Source of the DNA: Posidonia oceanica
Taxonomy: Eukaryota > Streptophyta > Magnoliopsida > Alismatales > Posidoniaceae
NCBI GenBank assembly: GCA_037176725.1
Contig: JAZBRS010000013.1
Location: 10,791,001-10,855,000, forward strand
Reading direction: 5' to 3'
DNA length: 64,000 nt
Shown: one piece after another, positions 1 through 12,300 of the stretch
Position numbering within the stretch: position 1 is the first letter of the stretch
Layout: every line of letters begins with the position of its first letter
Program-made: the position numbers and the translations under genes
Notes under the pieces: model-generated
Told to the model about the DNA's origin: nothing
Seen by the model: the letters and a program-made list of their open reading frames with translations, nothing else
Databases searched by the model: none

Positions 1-1944
1 TTCTTAGAGGATGGTTGTGTTAGTGGGAGTATCCTTAGGGATTATGTTTTTGTGGAATCTCAGGAAGATATTATTGTTCTCAATCAGGTTTCTGAGGACA
101 ATAATGTCTATTCTTCTCAAGAGATTGAGGCGTATTTGCCATTTATTGTTCCGATGAACAATACTTCAGAGGTAATTACACCGCCTCAAGAACAACCACA
201 TTAACAACTAGTTGAAGAGCCGATTGTTGATCCACATGTTCAAGTTTTACATGAGGACCAAGTAGCCAATTTAAGAAGATCCAATAGATAAAAGAAATCA
301 GCTATTCCTTCAGATTACGTGATATATTTATCAGATGAGGACATGGAACAAGGGATTGATGATCCAGTAACGTTTTCATAGGCTGTTAATTGTGTGAACT
401 CAAACAGTTGGTTGCAAACCATGGAAGAAGAGCTTGTTTCTATGGATTGCAATCAAGTCTGGAAACTCGTTCAATTACCTTTGGAAAAGAAACCAGTTGG
501 TTGTAAATGGGTCTATAAGACCAAAAGGAATTCAAAAGGATCAATTGAACGGTATAAGACTAGACTAGTGGCAAAGGATTTCACACAAAGGGAAGGTATT
601 ATTGACTATTATGAGATTTATTCTTCGATTTCCTCAAAGGATTCATTAAGAATAGTCATGGCCTTAGTAGCTCATTTTGATTTAGAACTACATTAGATGG
701 ATGTGAAAACAGCTTTTCCGAATGGCGAATTAGGGGAAGAAGTGTACATACAATAGCCTCATTGTTTTGAGGTTAAAGGAAAGAAACATATGGTTTGCAA
801 GCAAAAGAAATATATATATGGGCTCAAGCAAGCTTCTAATCAATGGTACTTCAAATTTAATGAAGTTATCATGTCCTTTGGGTTTAAGGAAAACATTGTT
901 GATCAATGTATATTCCTGAAAGAAAGTGGAAGCGAATGGATACTGCTTGTCCTGTATGTAGATGATATTCTACTTGCAAGTACACGTCTTAATTTATTAA
1001 GGGAGACTAAAGATTTTCTAACAACTTTGATATGAAGGACATGGGTAAAGCCCATTATGTTATTGGGATATAAAATTCATCATAATAGGTCTCTGTACAT
1101 GCTCGGGCTGTCTCAGAAGTCTTACTTATCTAGTTTATTAAAGAAATTTTCAATGGAAAATTGTGCTCTTAGAATGGCACCCATTGTAAAGGGTGATAAA
1201 CTAAGAAAATTACAAGAACCTCAATCGAATTCAGAAAGACTTGTAATGAAGGATAAACCATATGCTGCATTGATTGGGTGTCTCAACTATGCACAAACAT
1301 GTACTCGACTAGATCTAGCTTTTGTCACTGGGTATCTGGGAAGATATCAAAGTGATCTAGGACTTTCACATTGGCAAGCTGCAAAGAAGGTTTTGAGATA
1401 TTTGCAAGGAACTAAAGATCTCATGCTCACATATAGACGATCAGATCAACTAGAGGTCTTGGGATTCTCTGACTTAGATTTTGCTAAGTGTATTGATACA
1501 AGAAAATGCACTTCAGGATATATTTTCTTACTTACTGAAGGAGCTGTTTCATGGTACAATACCAAACAGAAGACCGTTGCTACTTTCAGCATAGAGGCTG
1601 AGTATGTAGCTTGCTATATGGCATCTTCGCAAGCTATTTGGATACGCAACTTTATCATATATTTAAGAGTCTTGGACTATATAGAGAATCCTATAAAGAT
1701 ATATTGTGATAATGAGGCGACTGTTAAATTCTCTAATAACAACAAGAGCTCTGGTGCATGCATGCATACGAAGGTCAAGTTCTTGATTGTAAATGAGAGA
1801 ATTAGAGAACATTTGGTGTCTATTGAGCATGTTAGAAGTGATTTAATGCTAGCTGATCCTCTTCCAAAGGTACTTTCTCCCGGTACCTACAGTGAACATG
1901 TGCTTAGGACGGGTTTAATCAGTTCTTTTGAGATTTTGCTTTGA
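1..1944 (+). pseudogene. Ty1-copia pol remnant A (integrase tail, reverse transcriptase, RNase H)
   Basis: This is the 3' half of a copia polyprotein; its 5' part lies before the window. From base 1 the frame reads the variable spacer after integrase. The reverse transcriptase follows (WKLVQLP, KWVYKTK and RLVAKDFTQ near 460-590), with the catalytic YVDD at 955-966. RNase H follows, with FSDLDFAK, SIEAEYVA and YCDNEATVKF between about 1470 and 1740. At least five in-frame stops occur before 760 and a pair of compensating frameshifts lies near 1020-1070, so no functional protein is made. Most stops fit CAG or CAA changed to TAG or TAA. The product would have copied element RNA into DNA inside a virus-like particle. 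Family assignment is secure from motif order (integrase before RT); lineage is not determined. Confidence 0.93.
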
Positions 1945-2332
1945 TGGTTTAGACACTGATGTACTATGTGATATCACGTTTGTTTGATGATCTCTGTTTA
2001 GTAGTTCTTATTTTGTTTAAATATTGAACTTTTGTTTTATCATTGGATAAATTAAAGAGAATAAACTTTACTTTTATTGTCTTGACGTTTGTAAGTTTAT
2101 TTATAAAGTATTGATTGTCATATCAAGTGTTCAATTGTAATTTCAATATTAGATATCTTAGTACATAAAAGGAACATACATTTTGACAATGTATTACAGC
2201 TATGACTAGTATCTATGAGGGTTGTTATTTTTGAATGAAGGTTAATATGTCTTGTTAAGCAATTGGATAGTTGTCGCTCCACATAAGGTTCTGTTTAGCA
2301 TATAGTAGGTTGGATAAGTCAAGTGAGAGATT

Positions 2333-2610
2333 GTTGGACCCAAGTCCAAATGTCCAACTTATGTAACTTAATCAACTTGATTAGTGGGCTAGCCGAATTA
2401 TGAGACATATTAGATTAAGTAGTGTATGAGGCATATTATAACACATCTATGGAATGTGCTATATAAAGGACATCCCTCTAGGGTTTCTACACACAACCAC
2501 ATAACAACTCTTTTGCTTTTGCTTTGAGAGACTCCCTTTATAGGAGCAGAGGTGGTTACTGTTGGGATATATGTGAGGAACGCTTCCGTATTAAAATCGA
2601 CGACATGACG
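2333..2610 (+). mobile_element. Partial 3' LTR of copia element A
   Basis: A purine-rich stretch (gtgagagat, about 2324-2332) precedes TGTTGGACCC, the expected start of a copia LTR after the polypurine tract. A TATA box (TATATAAA) lies at 2460-2467. No matching ...CA end is visible; the sequence passes into gag-like coding DNA of the next element by about 2640, so the LTR is probably truncated at a junction between the two elements. The exact junction cannot be placed. Confidence 0.6.
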
Positions 2611-2629
2611 ACATCGGGTAAGTCCCATA

Positions 2630-5600
2630 TAGTCTATCATGTTGATGTTAAGATAGAAGATGAGGACCAAACTTTGCTACTTTTTTGTTCTTTGCCACCA
2701 TCCTTTAAGAATTTTTGAGCAACTCTTATCTATGGGAAAGATTTTATTTCTTTTGAGGATGTTAAGAAATCTTTGCTTTCCAAAGAATTGATGGATAGAG
2801 AATTAACCCGAGAAGAAAATGTGAAAAGTGAAGCCCTATTCTAAAGGAAAAGATTCATAGAGAAAGGGTCAAGTAGCAACAAGAATAGGTTTAGATCTAG
2901 AACTAAGGGTAAATCCAAGTTTTGCAACTATTGCAAGAAGAAGGGCCATATCTTGGAGGAATGTTACAAGCTTCAAAATAAAGAAAAGAGAAAGACTAAT
3001 GGCAAGAATCAAGGCAAGTCTGATGCAGTCCAAGCTAATGTTGCAGAAGATTCAGACAGTTTTGTTCCTCTGGCCACAAATGAAAGCAAATACAAGAATG
3101 AATGGATTCTTGACTCCGATTGTATTGATCACATGTGTCCTAACAGAGATTGGTTTTCCACTTATGATTCAATTGAAGGTGGAGACATGCTCATAAGGAA
3201 TGATTCACCATGCAAGACTGTTGGGAGAGGTACAGTTAAAGTCAAGATGCATGATGGCATACTGAGGACACTATCCAATGTTCGTCATGTTCCAGATTTG
3301 GCGAAGAAATTCATCTCTTCGGGCACTCTTGAATCAAACGGGCTAAAAAACTCAACTGAAGGTGGAGTATTGACAGTTTCCAAGGGAGCTTTGGTGGTTA
3401 TGAAAGCCAAACGGGTTAGAAGCCTTTATATCTTGCAAGGGAGGACAGTCACAAGTTCAAGTGCATTAGCGACATCATCATCTCCTAACCATGAAGAAGA
3501 TACAACAAGACTGTGGCATTTCAGGTTAGGACATATGAACGAGAAAGGGATGACTTTAATAAGCAAAAGGGGACTCCTCAGTGGCCAGTGCACAGGTAAG
3601 CTCGATTTCTATGGGCATTGTGTACTTGGAAAGATGAAAAGGGTGAGCTTCAAGACAAAATCCATAAAACTAAAGCCAAGTTAGATTATATTCACTTAGA
3701 TTTATAGGGTCCATCTCGTGTTCCATCTCTTGGAGGTGCCTGTTACATGTTAACCTTTATAAATGATTTCTCAAGGAAAGTCTAGGTCTACATGTTGAAG
3801 CATAAAGATGAGGCACTGAAGTATTTCAAGCAGTGGAAAGCTCTAATGGAGAATCAGACAGGAAAGAAAATCAAGAGGCTTAGAATAGATAATGGACTGG
3901 AATTTTGCAATTCACAGTTTGATGAGTTTTGCAAAAATGAAGGCATAGGATGTCACCGTACTACACCATACACTCCTCAACAGAATGATGTTGCAGAAAG
4001 GATGAATAGAACTCTGGTTGAGAGAGCCCAATGCAGGTCTTTCAAAATCTTTCTGGGCCGAGGTCATGTCCACTACATGTTATCTAGTGAATAGATCTCT
4101 AGCCTCAACTATTGATTTTTAGACTCCAGAAGAGGTATGGTCTGGTACTCCTGTTGATTATTCTAAATTAAAGTTTTTTGGCTACCCCGCTTATGCTCAT
4201 TGTAATGATGGAAAAAATAAATGCTAAAGTTAGAAAATGTATTTTCTTGGGTTATGCTTCTAGTGTGAAAGGCTATAGGTTGTGGTGTACTGACACAAAG
4301 ACACCTAGACTGTTGATTGATAGGAATGTGGTCTTTCATGAATCAATTCTGCTTTCTCCAAAGGAAAGTTCTATTGCTTCTCATAATACAAGTTCTCAGG
4401 AGAATGTCTCCAAGCAGGTGGAGCTAGAAACTGAGCATCCACAACCTGTTGTAGTTGATGTTCAAGATGGTGAGCATGTAGAGACTGAAGCAGTTGAAGA
4501 AGAACCATATAGCATTGCCAGAGGGAGATCAAGGAGAACAGTGAAGTCGAATCCAAAGTATACTCATTCTGCTGTTGCATATGCTCTTTCAGTGGTAGAA
4601 GAAACTATAGATGGAGGTGAGCCCTCTTCCTATACTGATGCCATTTCTGCCCATGATTCGTCATCTTGGTTGTTTGTCATGAATGAGGCGATGGAGTCTC
4701 TTCAAAGGAATACAACTTGGGCCTTAGTAAATCCACCCAAAGAAAAAAAGATTATTTGCTGCAAGTGAGTGTTTAAATGAAAGGAGGGCACACATGGAGC
4801 CACAAATACAAAATATAAAGCCCGTTTAGTTGTTAAAAGCTACAGTCAGGTTGAAGGTATTGATTACAATGATATCTTTTCATCTGTTGTGAAACACTCT
4901 TCTATTCGTATTTTGTTAGCCTTGGTACCAGCCCATGATATGGAGTTGGAGCAACTAGATGTAAAAACGGCTTTTCTACATAGAGAACTTGAAGAACAAA
5001 TTTATATGAAGCAGGCAAAAGGTTTTGTGGTTGAAGGAAAAGAGCATCAAGTTTGTTTGTTTGTTTGTTAAAGAAGTCACTGTATGGCTTGAAGCAATCA
5101 CCGAGGCAATGGTATAAGAGGTTTGATGCTTTCATGGTTACACACAAGTATCATAGAAGTAGTTATGACAATTGTTTTGCATAAAGAAACTTGATGATGG
5201 CTCTTTTATCTATTTGCTTCTATATGTTGATGATATGTTGATTGCAGCCACTAATAAACATGAGATTTGCAGTTTGAAAACTTTGTTGAGTGGAGAATTT
5301 GAAATGAAGAATTTAGGGCCATCGAAGAAAATTCTTGGCAAGGAAATCCAGAGGGACGAAAAGAACAGGAAGTTGTATCTTTGTCAAGAGAAATACTTGA
5401 AGAAGGTTCTACAACGGTTTGGGATGGAAACCTCCAAGTTAGAAAGAATTCCTCTTGGAACACATTTCAAGCTTTCTGCAAATCAATCTCCATAGATAGA
5501 AGAAGAAAAGGCTTAAATGTCTCGCGTTCCTTATTCCAATGTAGTTAGGAGCATCATGTATGCTATGATTTGCACTCGTCCAGATATTGCATAAGCTGTC

Positions 5601-6184
5601 AGTGTTGTCAGTAGATATATGGTAAATCCAGGAAAGGAGTATTGGTAAGCAATGAAGTGGATTATGAAATACCTCAGAGTTACTGTAGATGTTTGTATGG
5701 AATTTGGAAAGAATGAGGGAGAATTACTTGGGTTCGTTGACTCAAATTTTGCAGGTGATTGTAACAAAAGGTCTCTTACAGGGTACTTATTGTCCATTGG
5801 AGGTTGTGCGGTCAGTTGGAAGTCAACCTTGCAAGCTACAGTGGCATTGTCTACCACAGAAGCTAAATATATGACTTTAGTAGAGGCAATCAAAGAAGTC
5901 ATATGGTTAAAGGGTCTGTTTATTGAGCTCGGCCAAGAACAAGATGATTTTGTTGTGCATTGTGGTAGTCAAAGTGCCATTCATCTATCAAAGGATCAAA
6001 TGTTTCGTGAGAGAACAAAGCACATTAATGTCAGGTACCATTTTATACGGGAGGTCATTGCTGAAGGTGAGATCTAAGTAATGAAGATTGGTACTGCAAA
6101 CAATTCGGCCGACATGATGACCAAGCCTCTTCCACCAACCATGTTCAAGTTTTGTTTTGACTTGGTTGGATTATGCAAGTTTTG
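2630..6184 (+). pseudogene. Ty1-copia gag-pol remnant B
   Basis: A nearly complete but broken copia gag-pol. In order: end of gag (KIEDEDQTLLL from about 2650), a CX2CX4HX4C zinc knuckle at 2924-2965, and a protease region whose active-site DSG has become DSD (3112-3120). Next come the integrase HHCC region (one Cys replaced by Tyr near 3606), integrase core (DNGLEF near 3890, AERMNRT near 3990), reverse transcriptase with YVDD at 5223-5234, and RNase H (VDSNFAGD near 5738, STTEAKYM near 5850). It ends with the usual ADMMTKPL tail near 6110. There are many stops and frameshifts, for example TGG to TAG in the integrase. The N-terminal part of gag and the 5' LTR are missing. It cannot encode an active polyprotein. 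Confidence 0.95.
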
Positions 6185-6240
6185 AAGCAACAAGTCTTGG
6201 CGGAGAGAGAGGAGTACCACACACATGGAAGAATCAAGTC

Positions 6241-6252
6241 AAGGTGGAGATT
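6241..6252 (+). promoter_or_regulatory. Polypurine tract of copia element B
   Basis: AAGGTGGAGATT lies directly before the TGTTGAG start of the LTR. In copia elements this purine run primes plus-strand DNA synthesis, and its position fixes the LTR start. Confidence 0.8.
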
Positions 6253-6934
6253 TGTTGAGTTTTGTGCTTTGAATGAGCTGAAAACAGCCTGACGGATGTC
6301 TACCGAGTCACTACCAAGATCAGAGCTTTTACGAATGTTCGAAATGGATGTCTGCTAGCCTGTTGCAACAACCAAGAGAAAAACGGACGTTTGCTCCAAA
6401 CATCGGTTGGAACACTACCGAAGACTAGGAGAACGGATGTCCGCTTCGGACGTCCATTGAAGCATGCTATCATCACAGTGGAAAAACAGACGTCCGCTCC
6501 AAACGTCTGCTTCATTTGCAATTTTTCAAATTTGAATCCAAAGATTCAATGGACGTCCGCTGCGGACGTCTATTGTGATAGGCTATAAATATATAACCCA
6601 TGTTTTAGGGTTTTGAAAACTTAGTTTTTTGGCTTGTAAACCTATAGGGTGGCGGCTACAACTCTTCTAAGCACCTCATTCACTATTGTACTTCCAAAAT
6701 CTAGTGGATTTGATCTCCTCTTCACCTGTGGACATAGGTTTCGACCGAATCACGTAAGATATTATGTTTTCTTGGTGTGTTTCTTCTTTTTCCTCTTTCT
6801 CTTGTTCTATTTTCTTCTCCCATGAATTTTGGTTGTTGGTTTGTGTGATTCTACACAATATCCACACATTTTCAATTTATTTTTTGCATTACAATCTATA
6901 TTTTCAATCCAGGTGCATATTCCTCTTCTCAACA
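6253..6934 (+). mobile_element. 3' LTR of copia element B (682 bp)
   Basis: The LTR opens with TGTTGAG and closes with CTCAACA, a perfect 7-bp terminal inverted repeat. A TATA box (CTATAAATATATAA, about 6583-6596) precedes a plausible transcript start. Upstream of it the U3 part holds about nine copies of a GGACGTCCGC-like word in both orientations, spaced 30-60 bp apart. The pair at 6552-6570 forms a perfect 9-bp hairpin with a 1-nt loop. The 5' partner LTR is not in the window, so no target duplication can be tested. Confidence 0.9.
6291..6570. repeat. Array of GGACGTCCGC palindromic words inside the copia LTR
   Basis: Words related to GGACGTCCGC occur near 6291, 6346, 6385, 6435, 6447, 6488, 6501, 6551 and 6562, in direct and reverse-complement orientation. 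GACGTC is itself a palindrome. The same word family recurs at 47.6-47.85 kb and 48.9-49.2 kb. Confidence 0.8.
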
Positions 6935-9900
6935 ACATCAACATGGGATAAAAAGATTTAAACTAAAGCACTATGCATCCTATTGTTACTACCTTAAAAA
7001 AAAAAGGTTGTAGGTTACATATGTAGTAGACCTAGTTTTTATATTTAAAAAAAAATCACAATGCACTACAATTTTATCTATTTCATGTTTAGCAGCGTAC
7101 TTTAATTTCATAAATTTTAGTTTTATTCTTACCATTGTTTAAAGCTTTAGATTTAATGGTTGAATTTACAAACATTTTAATAAACTTAAGACCTTAAGAT
7201 GATGGTATTATAGTAATTGGATTGCATTTTCATTGCAATGAAAATTTAATCACATGTAGATTATAGTATGCTATTCAATCTACAAGTTTAAAGCATTTCA
7301 AGAGTATGGAAAAAAAAATCGTCTACAACCATGTGATTTATATTGTTTATATACTTAGGGATCAAAATTAAGTCGTTTCGAAACTTCTAACATGATAAAC
7401 ACTGTATGCTTCTTGTTAAGCTAACAAAAAGTCCATCATTTCCCTAAAAAAAGTTAAACAAAAAGGCATACAAGTTCGATCGCTACTCTAGAAGTCTCTA
7501 ACTATGTGATTTTTAATCTATGGGTATTATAGTCAATGGAGATTAATATCTACATTTTGTATTTTGATTTATATGATACATTATAATAACATACAAGTCT
7601 CTTTAAGGTAAACAGAATAGCATTATGCAAAGTAAGATTGTTTTTTAAGCAGTCAGAAAGAAAATAATTGCTAAGCTAGAAGTCTCAAAAAAAACTTATT
7701 TTTAATTGGTAGACACTTTGCATATTGTAGATTGATATCTAAAGTTTAGATTTTTAATTTAAAATTTAAATAATACATCATGATAGTCTAGACTGAACTA
7801 ATCTGGACCTAAATGAGGTCAGGCCACGAGGCTTCCCTACTCAAAAAAGAAAAAACCTACGAAACATATCTCGATGTGAAGTTACAATCGAAATACAACA
7901 TTTAGAAGAAAATTTTCCTTCAGAAATAAGAACAAAACCACCTAATTTATTTTCCTCTCTACCTTTAAATCTAAATCCTATTTACTATGTACTACAAAGA
8001 ATCTTCCCAAAAAATGGGATAATGAGGGAAGTCTCACTTGAAGCAACTGTATGTATGTATATGAATTAACAGTGAACAAAAACCTAAACACATAGTCATA
8101 CGTAATGAATTATTAACTATCAAGGATGATGTTTCAAGGAATCTGTCATGATGATTTAAATCACAAATACCATCAAGAATCTGGATATCCGTATCTGTAT
8201 TCAATAGACTTCCCTAAAATAACACATTTCAGTCTCTGATTTAAAAGATCTCCGTATTTCTTTCTTGGTTTCTCCCTAAAAAAAGATGTTTCAATCTCAG
8301 TTTTAACAGATGTCAGTATTTGTATCAGTACACAGAGTTACAAACCATTGAGAGATATGAATACTCTCAAATGCATCCATTTATTTGGGTGTCTCTCAAC
8401 ATCACCGTACCCATTTAGTTGACCAGTTACTTCATATTATTTTTCTTAAAAAAGTACATGACCATTCTTCCCTAGTCCATCAAAAGCACTCTCACCCTGT
8501 TTATAGAATACTGACAAGGTTCAAAAGTTCGATATTCATTCAATTAGGTGACTGATTAAGTGATTATTGGTTATATAATTAATAGTTCATATGATGTTGT
8601 TCACCAATTGTTGGTGCCACCGACCACTTTTCAGACAGGGTTTATGGATCACAAATTTTATGACTGCAAATAAAACTCTAGTATTGCATGAGTTTATATT
8701 ATGACTATCAGCAGCGATAATTGTTTAAATAATTATCTGTTATATGTTATATTATGTTATTAACCATGTGAGCCATAGGACTCAGTTTAGCAAGTGATGT
8801 TTAGGTTTAACTAGTACAATTATGGGGTTTTTTTTATTGTGTATCAATGTTGTAGTGCGTTAGCTTGTATACATTCCATTAGCTTTCTGTGAAACAACTA
8901 TTTATACCAATGCCCTTGTATGTTTAAGGTTGTTGATATGTTTTCCCATTTTATATGGGCTCCGCAATTATTTTACTCTTGATTACTAAGGTAGAGAGGT
9001 CATTTCACCACAACATTATTTACCAATTAGTTTAAGCTCATTGTTGGAGGCAAGTGCTAATGTGAGGACTATTAGTGTGAAAAACGTGGCTTTAGAAGTT
9101 ATAAGCTCTCTAATGATTAGACACTATGCCACCTAGATACTTAAAAAATAGATGCCATAGTATATTACCAGATACTTCTAGTTTCAATACAAAACGTGCA
9201 TTGGAAACTTCAAAATGTCATACCTTTGCTGTATCGAGGTAACATACATCCTATAGCTTATAGACGGGATCTAAGAAAAAATTTGCTTAATGATTCTTGA
9301 TGTGTTTATGGGCTTCCTAATAACATTTTCTTGAAGGAATTATAAATCATTTCTTGCAAGGATTGCTGTTTGTTTCATTATTATCTGAAAATTTAAATTT
9401 CGTACACCTAGGCTGCCTAGTAAATCCCCTAGGTTACGTAGGAAAGAATAACCTAGTTTGGCATCATTTTGTAATGATCTTTTGTTTGAGGCTGTATTCC
9501 ATTAATTGTAATATTTCCCCTTGTTTATACATGTACTTCCATAGTACCAATTACTTTTTTGAAACTTGCCAGCTTAAATCTAAGAAATATACAGGCTAAC
9601 TCTTGTTTGCAAGAATCATTGTACTGAAATATAGAAGCAACTACAATGATTTCGAAGCTTTATTTCACGACAAATGAATTTCATAGTTCATACTTTCATG
9701 AAGCTTCCTGTTTTATATGTATGATTCTCGCACTGCTGACCCCAAAACAAACAATAAGAAGATTGCAAAATATGTTAAGAGACCTAAATGAGTCAACGAC
9801 GAGACTCATACCTAGGTGGGGTGCCGGATTTCGGTACCATGCTAACCACTACACTTAAACCAATTGTCGATAATTAGTACATGACTTTTATATTTAACGA

Positions 9901-10100
9901 TATCAAGATGATACGAAGTAAGAAGAAATAAATCCTGGAAAGAACTTCGATGATACGAAATATGTTGAGTCCCTTCTTAAAAGTATTTAAATAAATGAAG
10001 TCAACCTCGCTAAGCCTCAGACAAGTCACTAGATGACAAAGCTCTGATTTTAGATTCGTATAAATGTTAAAAAATTAAAAATATCCATTAATAAACTTAC
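6935..10100. other. No gene seen; putative CRK intron 2 sequence
   Basis: AT-rich DNA with short frames only. Reading the minus strand for the kinase motifs expected downstream of exon 2 (HRDLKPEN, DFG, APE) finds nothing. If the kinase gene is intact, this is part of a very long intron 2. A weak tRNA-like stretch lies at about 9786-9860 on the minus strand. Confidence 0.6.
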
Positions 10101-11538
10101 TCCATTATTATATACACATTGTCACCGTCTTCATAAGCATCGTGAAATTGGATAAGATTTGGATATCCGGTAAGATCTCTCAAGATTTTGACCTCCTTTC
10201 TGACATCCTCAATAGCTATTGCTGTATTCAGCTGTTCCACAAAACAACAGCATGGAGTCAGAGGAACAAGTCCATACTAAAGGAAAGGAACTGTAATTTG
10301 CACATTTTTTCACTATCGACTGTTTCTCGTGTAAGTAGGTAATAAATGTTTACTTATCACCATCCTGGATAGTAATTCCCTATTGTACATATCCATAACA
10401 ACAAGCGAAGAGGGATCCATGGCTCTTAGTTCTAGATTGCGCTTCCTTGACAAACAAGTAGCTGGTCTAGGATTCCAGATGGAGAAATTTCATATGTTAA
10501 TTGTAACTGCATGCCTTGCAAGAATTAGAAGGCCAGGTTATCAAGAATCAACAAAATCGGAGGAGAAGAAAATATTAAAAAACTTGCATAAACTTAATGA
10601 AAATAGAAAAACTGCAGCTGATATGAAAAGCTAAAAGTTTTGCAACCCGAGCGCTTAGTGAGATTCCAAAAGACGATGGTTTTCTGGAAAAACTAAAATT
10701 TGTTGTTTGAGCAGCTCAATTATCTAATATTAGAAGCATGAATTGGGCAAACACAATAGAAGAATTATTACACTACCCACCAACAGGAACAGAAAGACGC
10801 ATATAAAAGTGGAAACTTTGAACGAAAGAACTAGTGAAGGACTTGATAGACCTTAGCTTTGGGGATGACCTTGACAGCAACCTGCTGCCCCTTGAGCTCC
10901 CCGTTCCTGACCTGCGCCTTGCGAGTATACCCAAAATGCCCCCTCCCAACCTCCTCCCCGAGCTCATACCTCCCCGCGAAATTCCTCAGGAACCCAAAGC
11001 TCCTATCAAGCCCGGCCGCGGACACCACGCCCTCCCCATCCTCCATCCCCCCAGCCCCCGCCCCCTCGTTCGGCTTCACGGTCCCGTGCCTCCGCGCCAG
11101 CACCGCCCTAATGTGCTTCGCCGGCGAAGGCGGAGGAAACGGCAGCTTGAAATGCCTCTTCGGCGTCGCACTAGAAGACCCACCGCCACGAGACGGGGAC
11201 CTACCAGAGCCACCAGCGCCATGGGAGGGGAACTTCTTGTGGAAGGAGAAAAAACCATGCACGGGGCTGGGGCTGTAGAAGGGGGAGGCCCAGAACTTGG
11301 ACGCCCGCTTCTTCTCCTCCTCCCTGTGGTTCCTCGAGTGGGACGGTGTTCTCGAGTATGACGACGTTCTCTGGTGGTGGTGTTGGGACGGGGTTCTGGC
11401 GTGGTGGTGGGATGGAGTTCTCGCGGGGGAAGGCCATTGGGTGTCGGTGGTGCGTGGGCGGTGGCGAGACGTCGACGACGAGTCCTTCTCCTCCAGGAAC
11501 TCCGATTTCGGGATGGACTTGCCATAGCAAGCGCCCAT
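10101..11538 (-). CDS. CDPK-related kinase (CRK family), exons 1 and 2 only
   Basis: Exon 1 is 11538-10852 (229 codons) and exon 2 is 10231-10101 (131 bp, ends in codon phase 2). Intron 1 is 10851-10232 (GT...AG). The protein starts MGACYGK, with Gly2 and Cys4 suited to myristoylation and palmitoylation, so it is probably membrane-attached. A His/Ser/Pro-rich variable region follows, then the CRK signature [19 protein letters not shown]. The kinase domain has the Gly loop GRGHFG (residues 198-203) and the catalytic Lys223 in VAVK. Exon 2 encodes [15 protein letters not shown] and ends at VYIIME. CRK proteins are Ser/Thr kinases with degenerate EF hands. The catalytic loop, activation loop and EF-hand exons are not found down to position 1, so either intron 2 exceeds 10 kb or the copy is truncated. 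Exon 2 starts LNTAIAI where relatives usually have MTTAIAI. Confidence 0.88.
10383..10796 (+). pseudogene. Unrecognised coding-like fragment inside CRK intron 1
   Basis: On the strand opposite the kinase, a lysine-rich frame of about 80 residues runs to 10634 ([18 protein letters not shown], then [15 protein letters not shown]). After a one-step frame change, another coding-like stretch ([20 protein letters not shown]) continues to about 10796 with a single stop. The composition looks like an exon of a real protein rather than random AT-rich DNA. I do not recognise the family. It may be a captured or retroposed gene fragment, or chance. Confidence 0.3.
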
Positions 11539-11555
11539 ATTTACCGTCTGGCTCT

Positions 11556-11564
11556 AAACCCTAG
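11556..11564. promoter_or_regulatory. Telo-box-like motif in CRK leader
   Basis: AAACCCTAG (plus strand) lies 18-26 bp upstream of the CRK start codon. Similar telo boxes are common in plant 5' leaders; a role here is inference only. Confidence 0.35.
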
Positions 11565-11672
11565 TTCTTGTTCTTCTTCGCTTCCTCACCCTCATCACTT
11601 CTCCGCCACCCCTCCTCCAGGTTGGGTTGGAGTGGCCACTGGCCAAGAAGTAGGAGGAGGGGGATAAGAAGG

Positions 11673-11682
11673 GGATAAATAT
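11673..11682 (-). promoter_or_regulatory. Putative TATA box of the CRK gene
   Basis: The minus strand reads ATATTTATCC about 135-145 bp before the ATG at 11538, leaving a pyrimidine/purine-rich leader of plausible length. There is no upstream ATG in good context between it and the start codon. Confidence 0.45.
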
Positions 11683-11739
11683 GGAGAGATGGGGGTAGGG
11701 CTGAAATTTGGGAGGGTCGTTGAAGGTGGGAGTTTATTG

Positions 11740-12300
11740 TTGTCGTTGTGTTGTCGTCGTCGTAATCGTTATCGTTGTTATTAAATAAAATAATGGGTTT
11801 AGTTTATCGGTGACGGGGAGTCTCTCCATGCTAACTACTATCCACAGGTCCACGCTTTTCGTACGTGATGACGGGGAGAGAGAAGTGTTGTATTTCGTTT
11901 GGTGTTCCTTCTTTTCGAGTTTTGAGGACTGTGATGGTTCCATGGTAAATTGTTTTTTATTTTTGATAAATAAATTATTTTTTATTGGTAGTAAATTATA
12001 TAAATATTTTTTAAAGTTACAAGATATTTATGGTGTTAACTGACCAAATTGTAACTACCTATTAAAGGCAATTACCATAGTTTATTTGTAGTTACAATTC
12101 TTACCATCTATATGCTTGAATTAATGATTAAGATTGAAAGTTTTTGATATCCATCAAAATCTTTAGTACCCTTTAGGTATCATAGACATATTTGTATTTT
12201 TTTTATACCATAGGAAGACCCAAATCATTTCTCAAAGTAGAGGAGAAGCGAGGTTGCAATGACCAAACTTAGGAAAATCACCATTATTCCTCCTTCCTAA
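11740..12300. other. CRK upstream region, no gene seen
   Basis: The near part has trinucleotide-like GTC/GTT runs (11735-11785). The segment 12060-12200 is a dispersed repeat with a diverged relative at about 47200-47310 (shared CATCTATATG, GATATCCAT and GGTATCATAGACA). No coding sequence is apparent. Confidence 0.5.

Noticed and set aside
9786..9860. tRNA or tRNA-derived SINE on the minus strand
   Set aside because: Some A-box and B-box resemblance (GTGGTTAGCATGG, GGTATGAGTC), but no cloverleaf, tail or target duplication could be drawn.
10834..11564. Several long plus-strand and alternative minus-strand frames opposite the CRK exon
   Set aside because: They are GC-rich shadows of the kinase exon: Pro/Arg-rich with no domain, whereas the minus frame 11538-10852 has clear CRK motifs.
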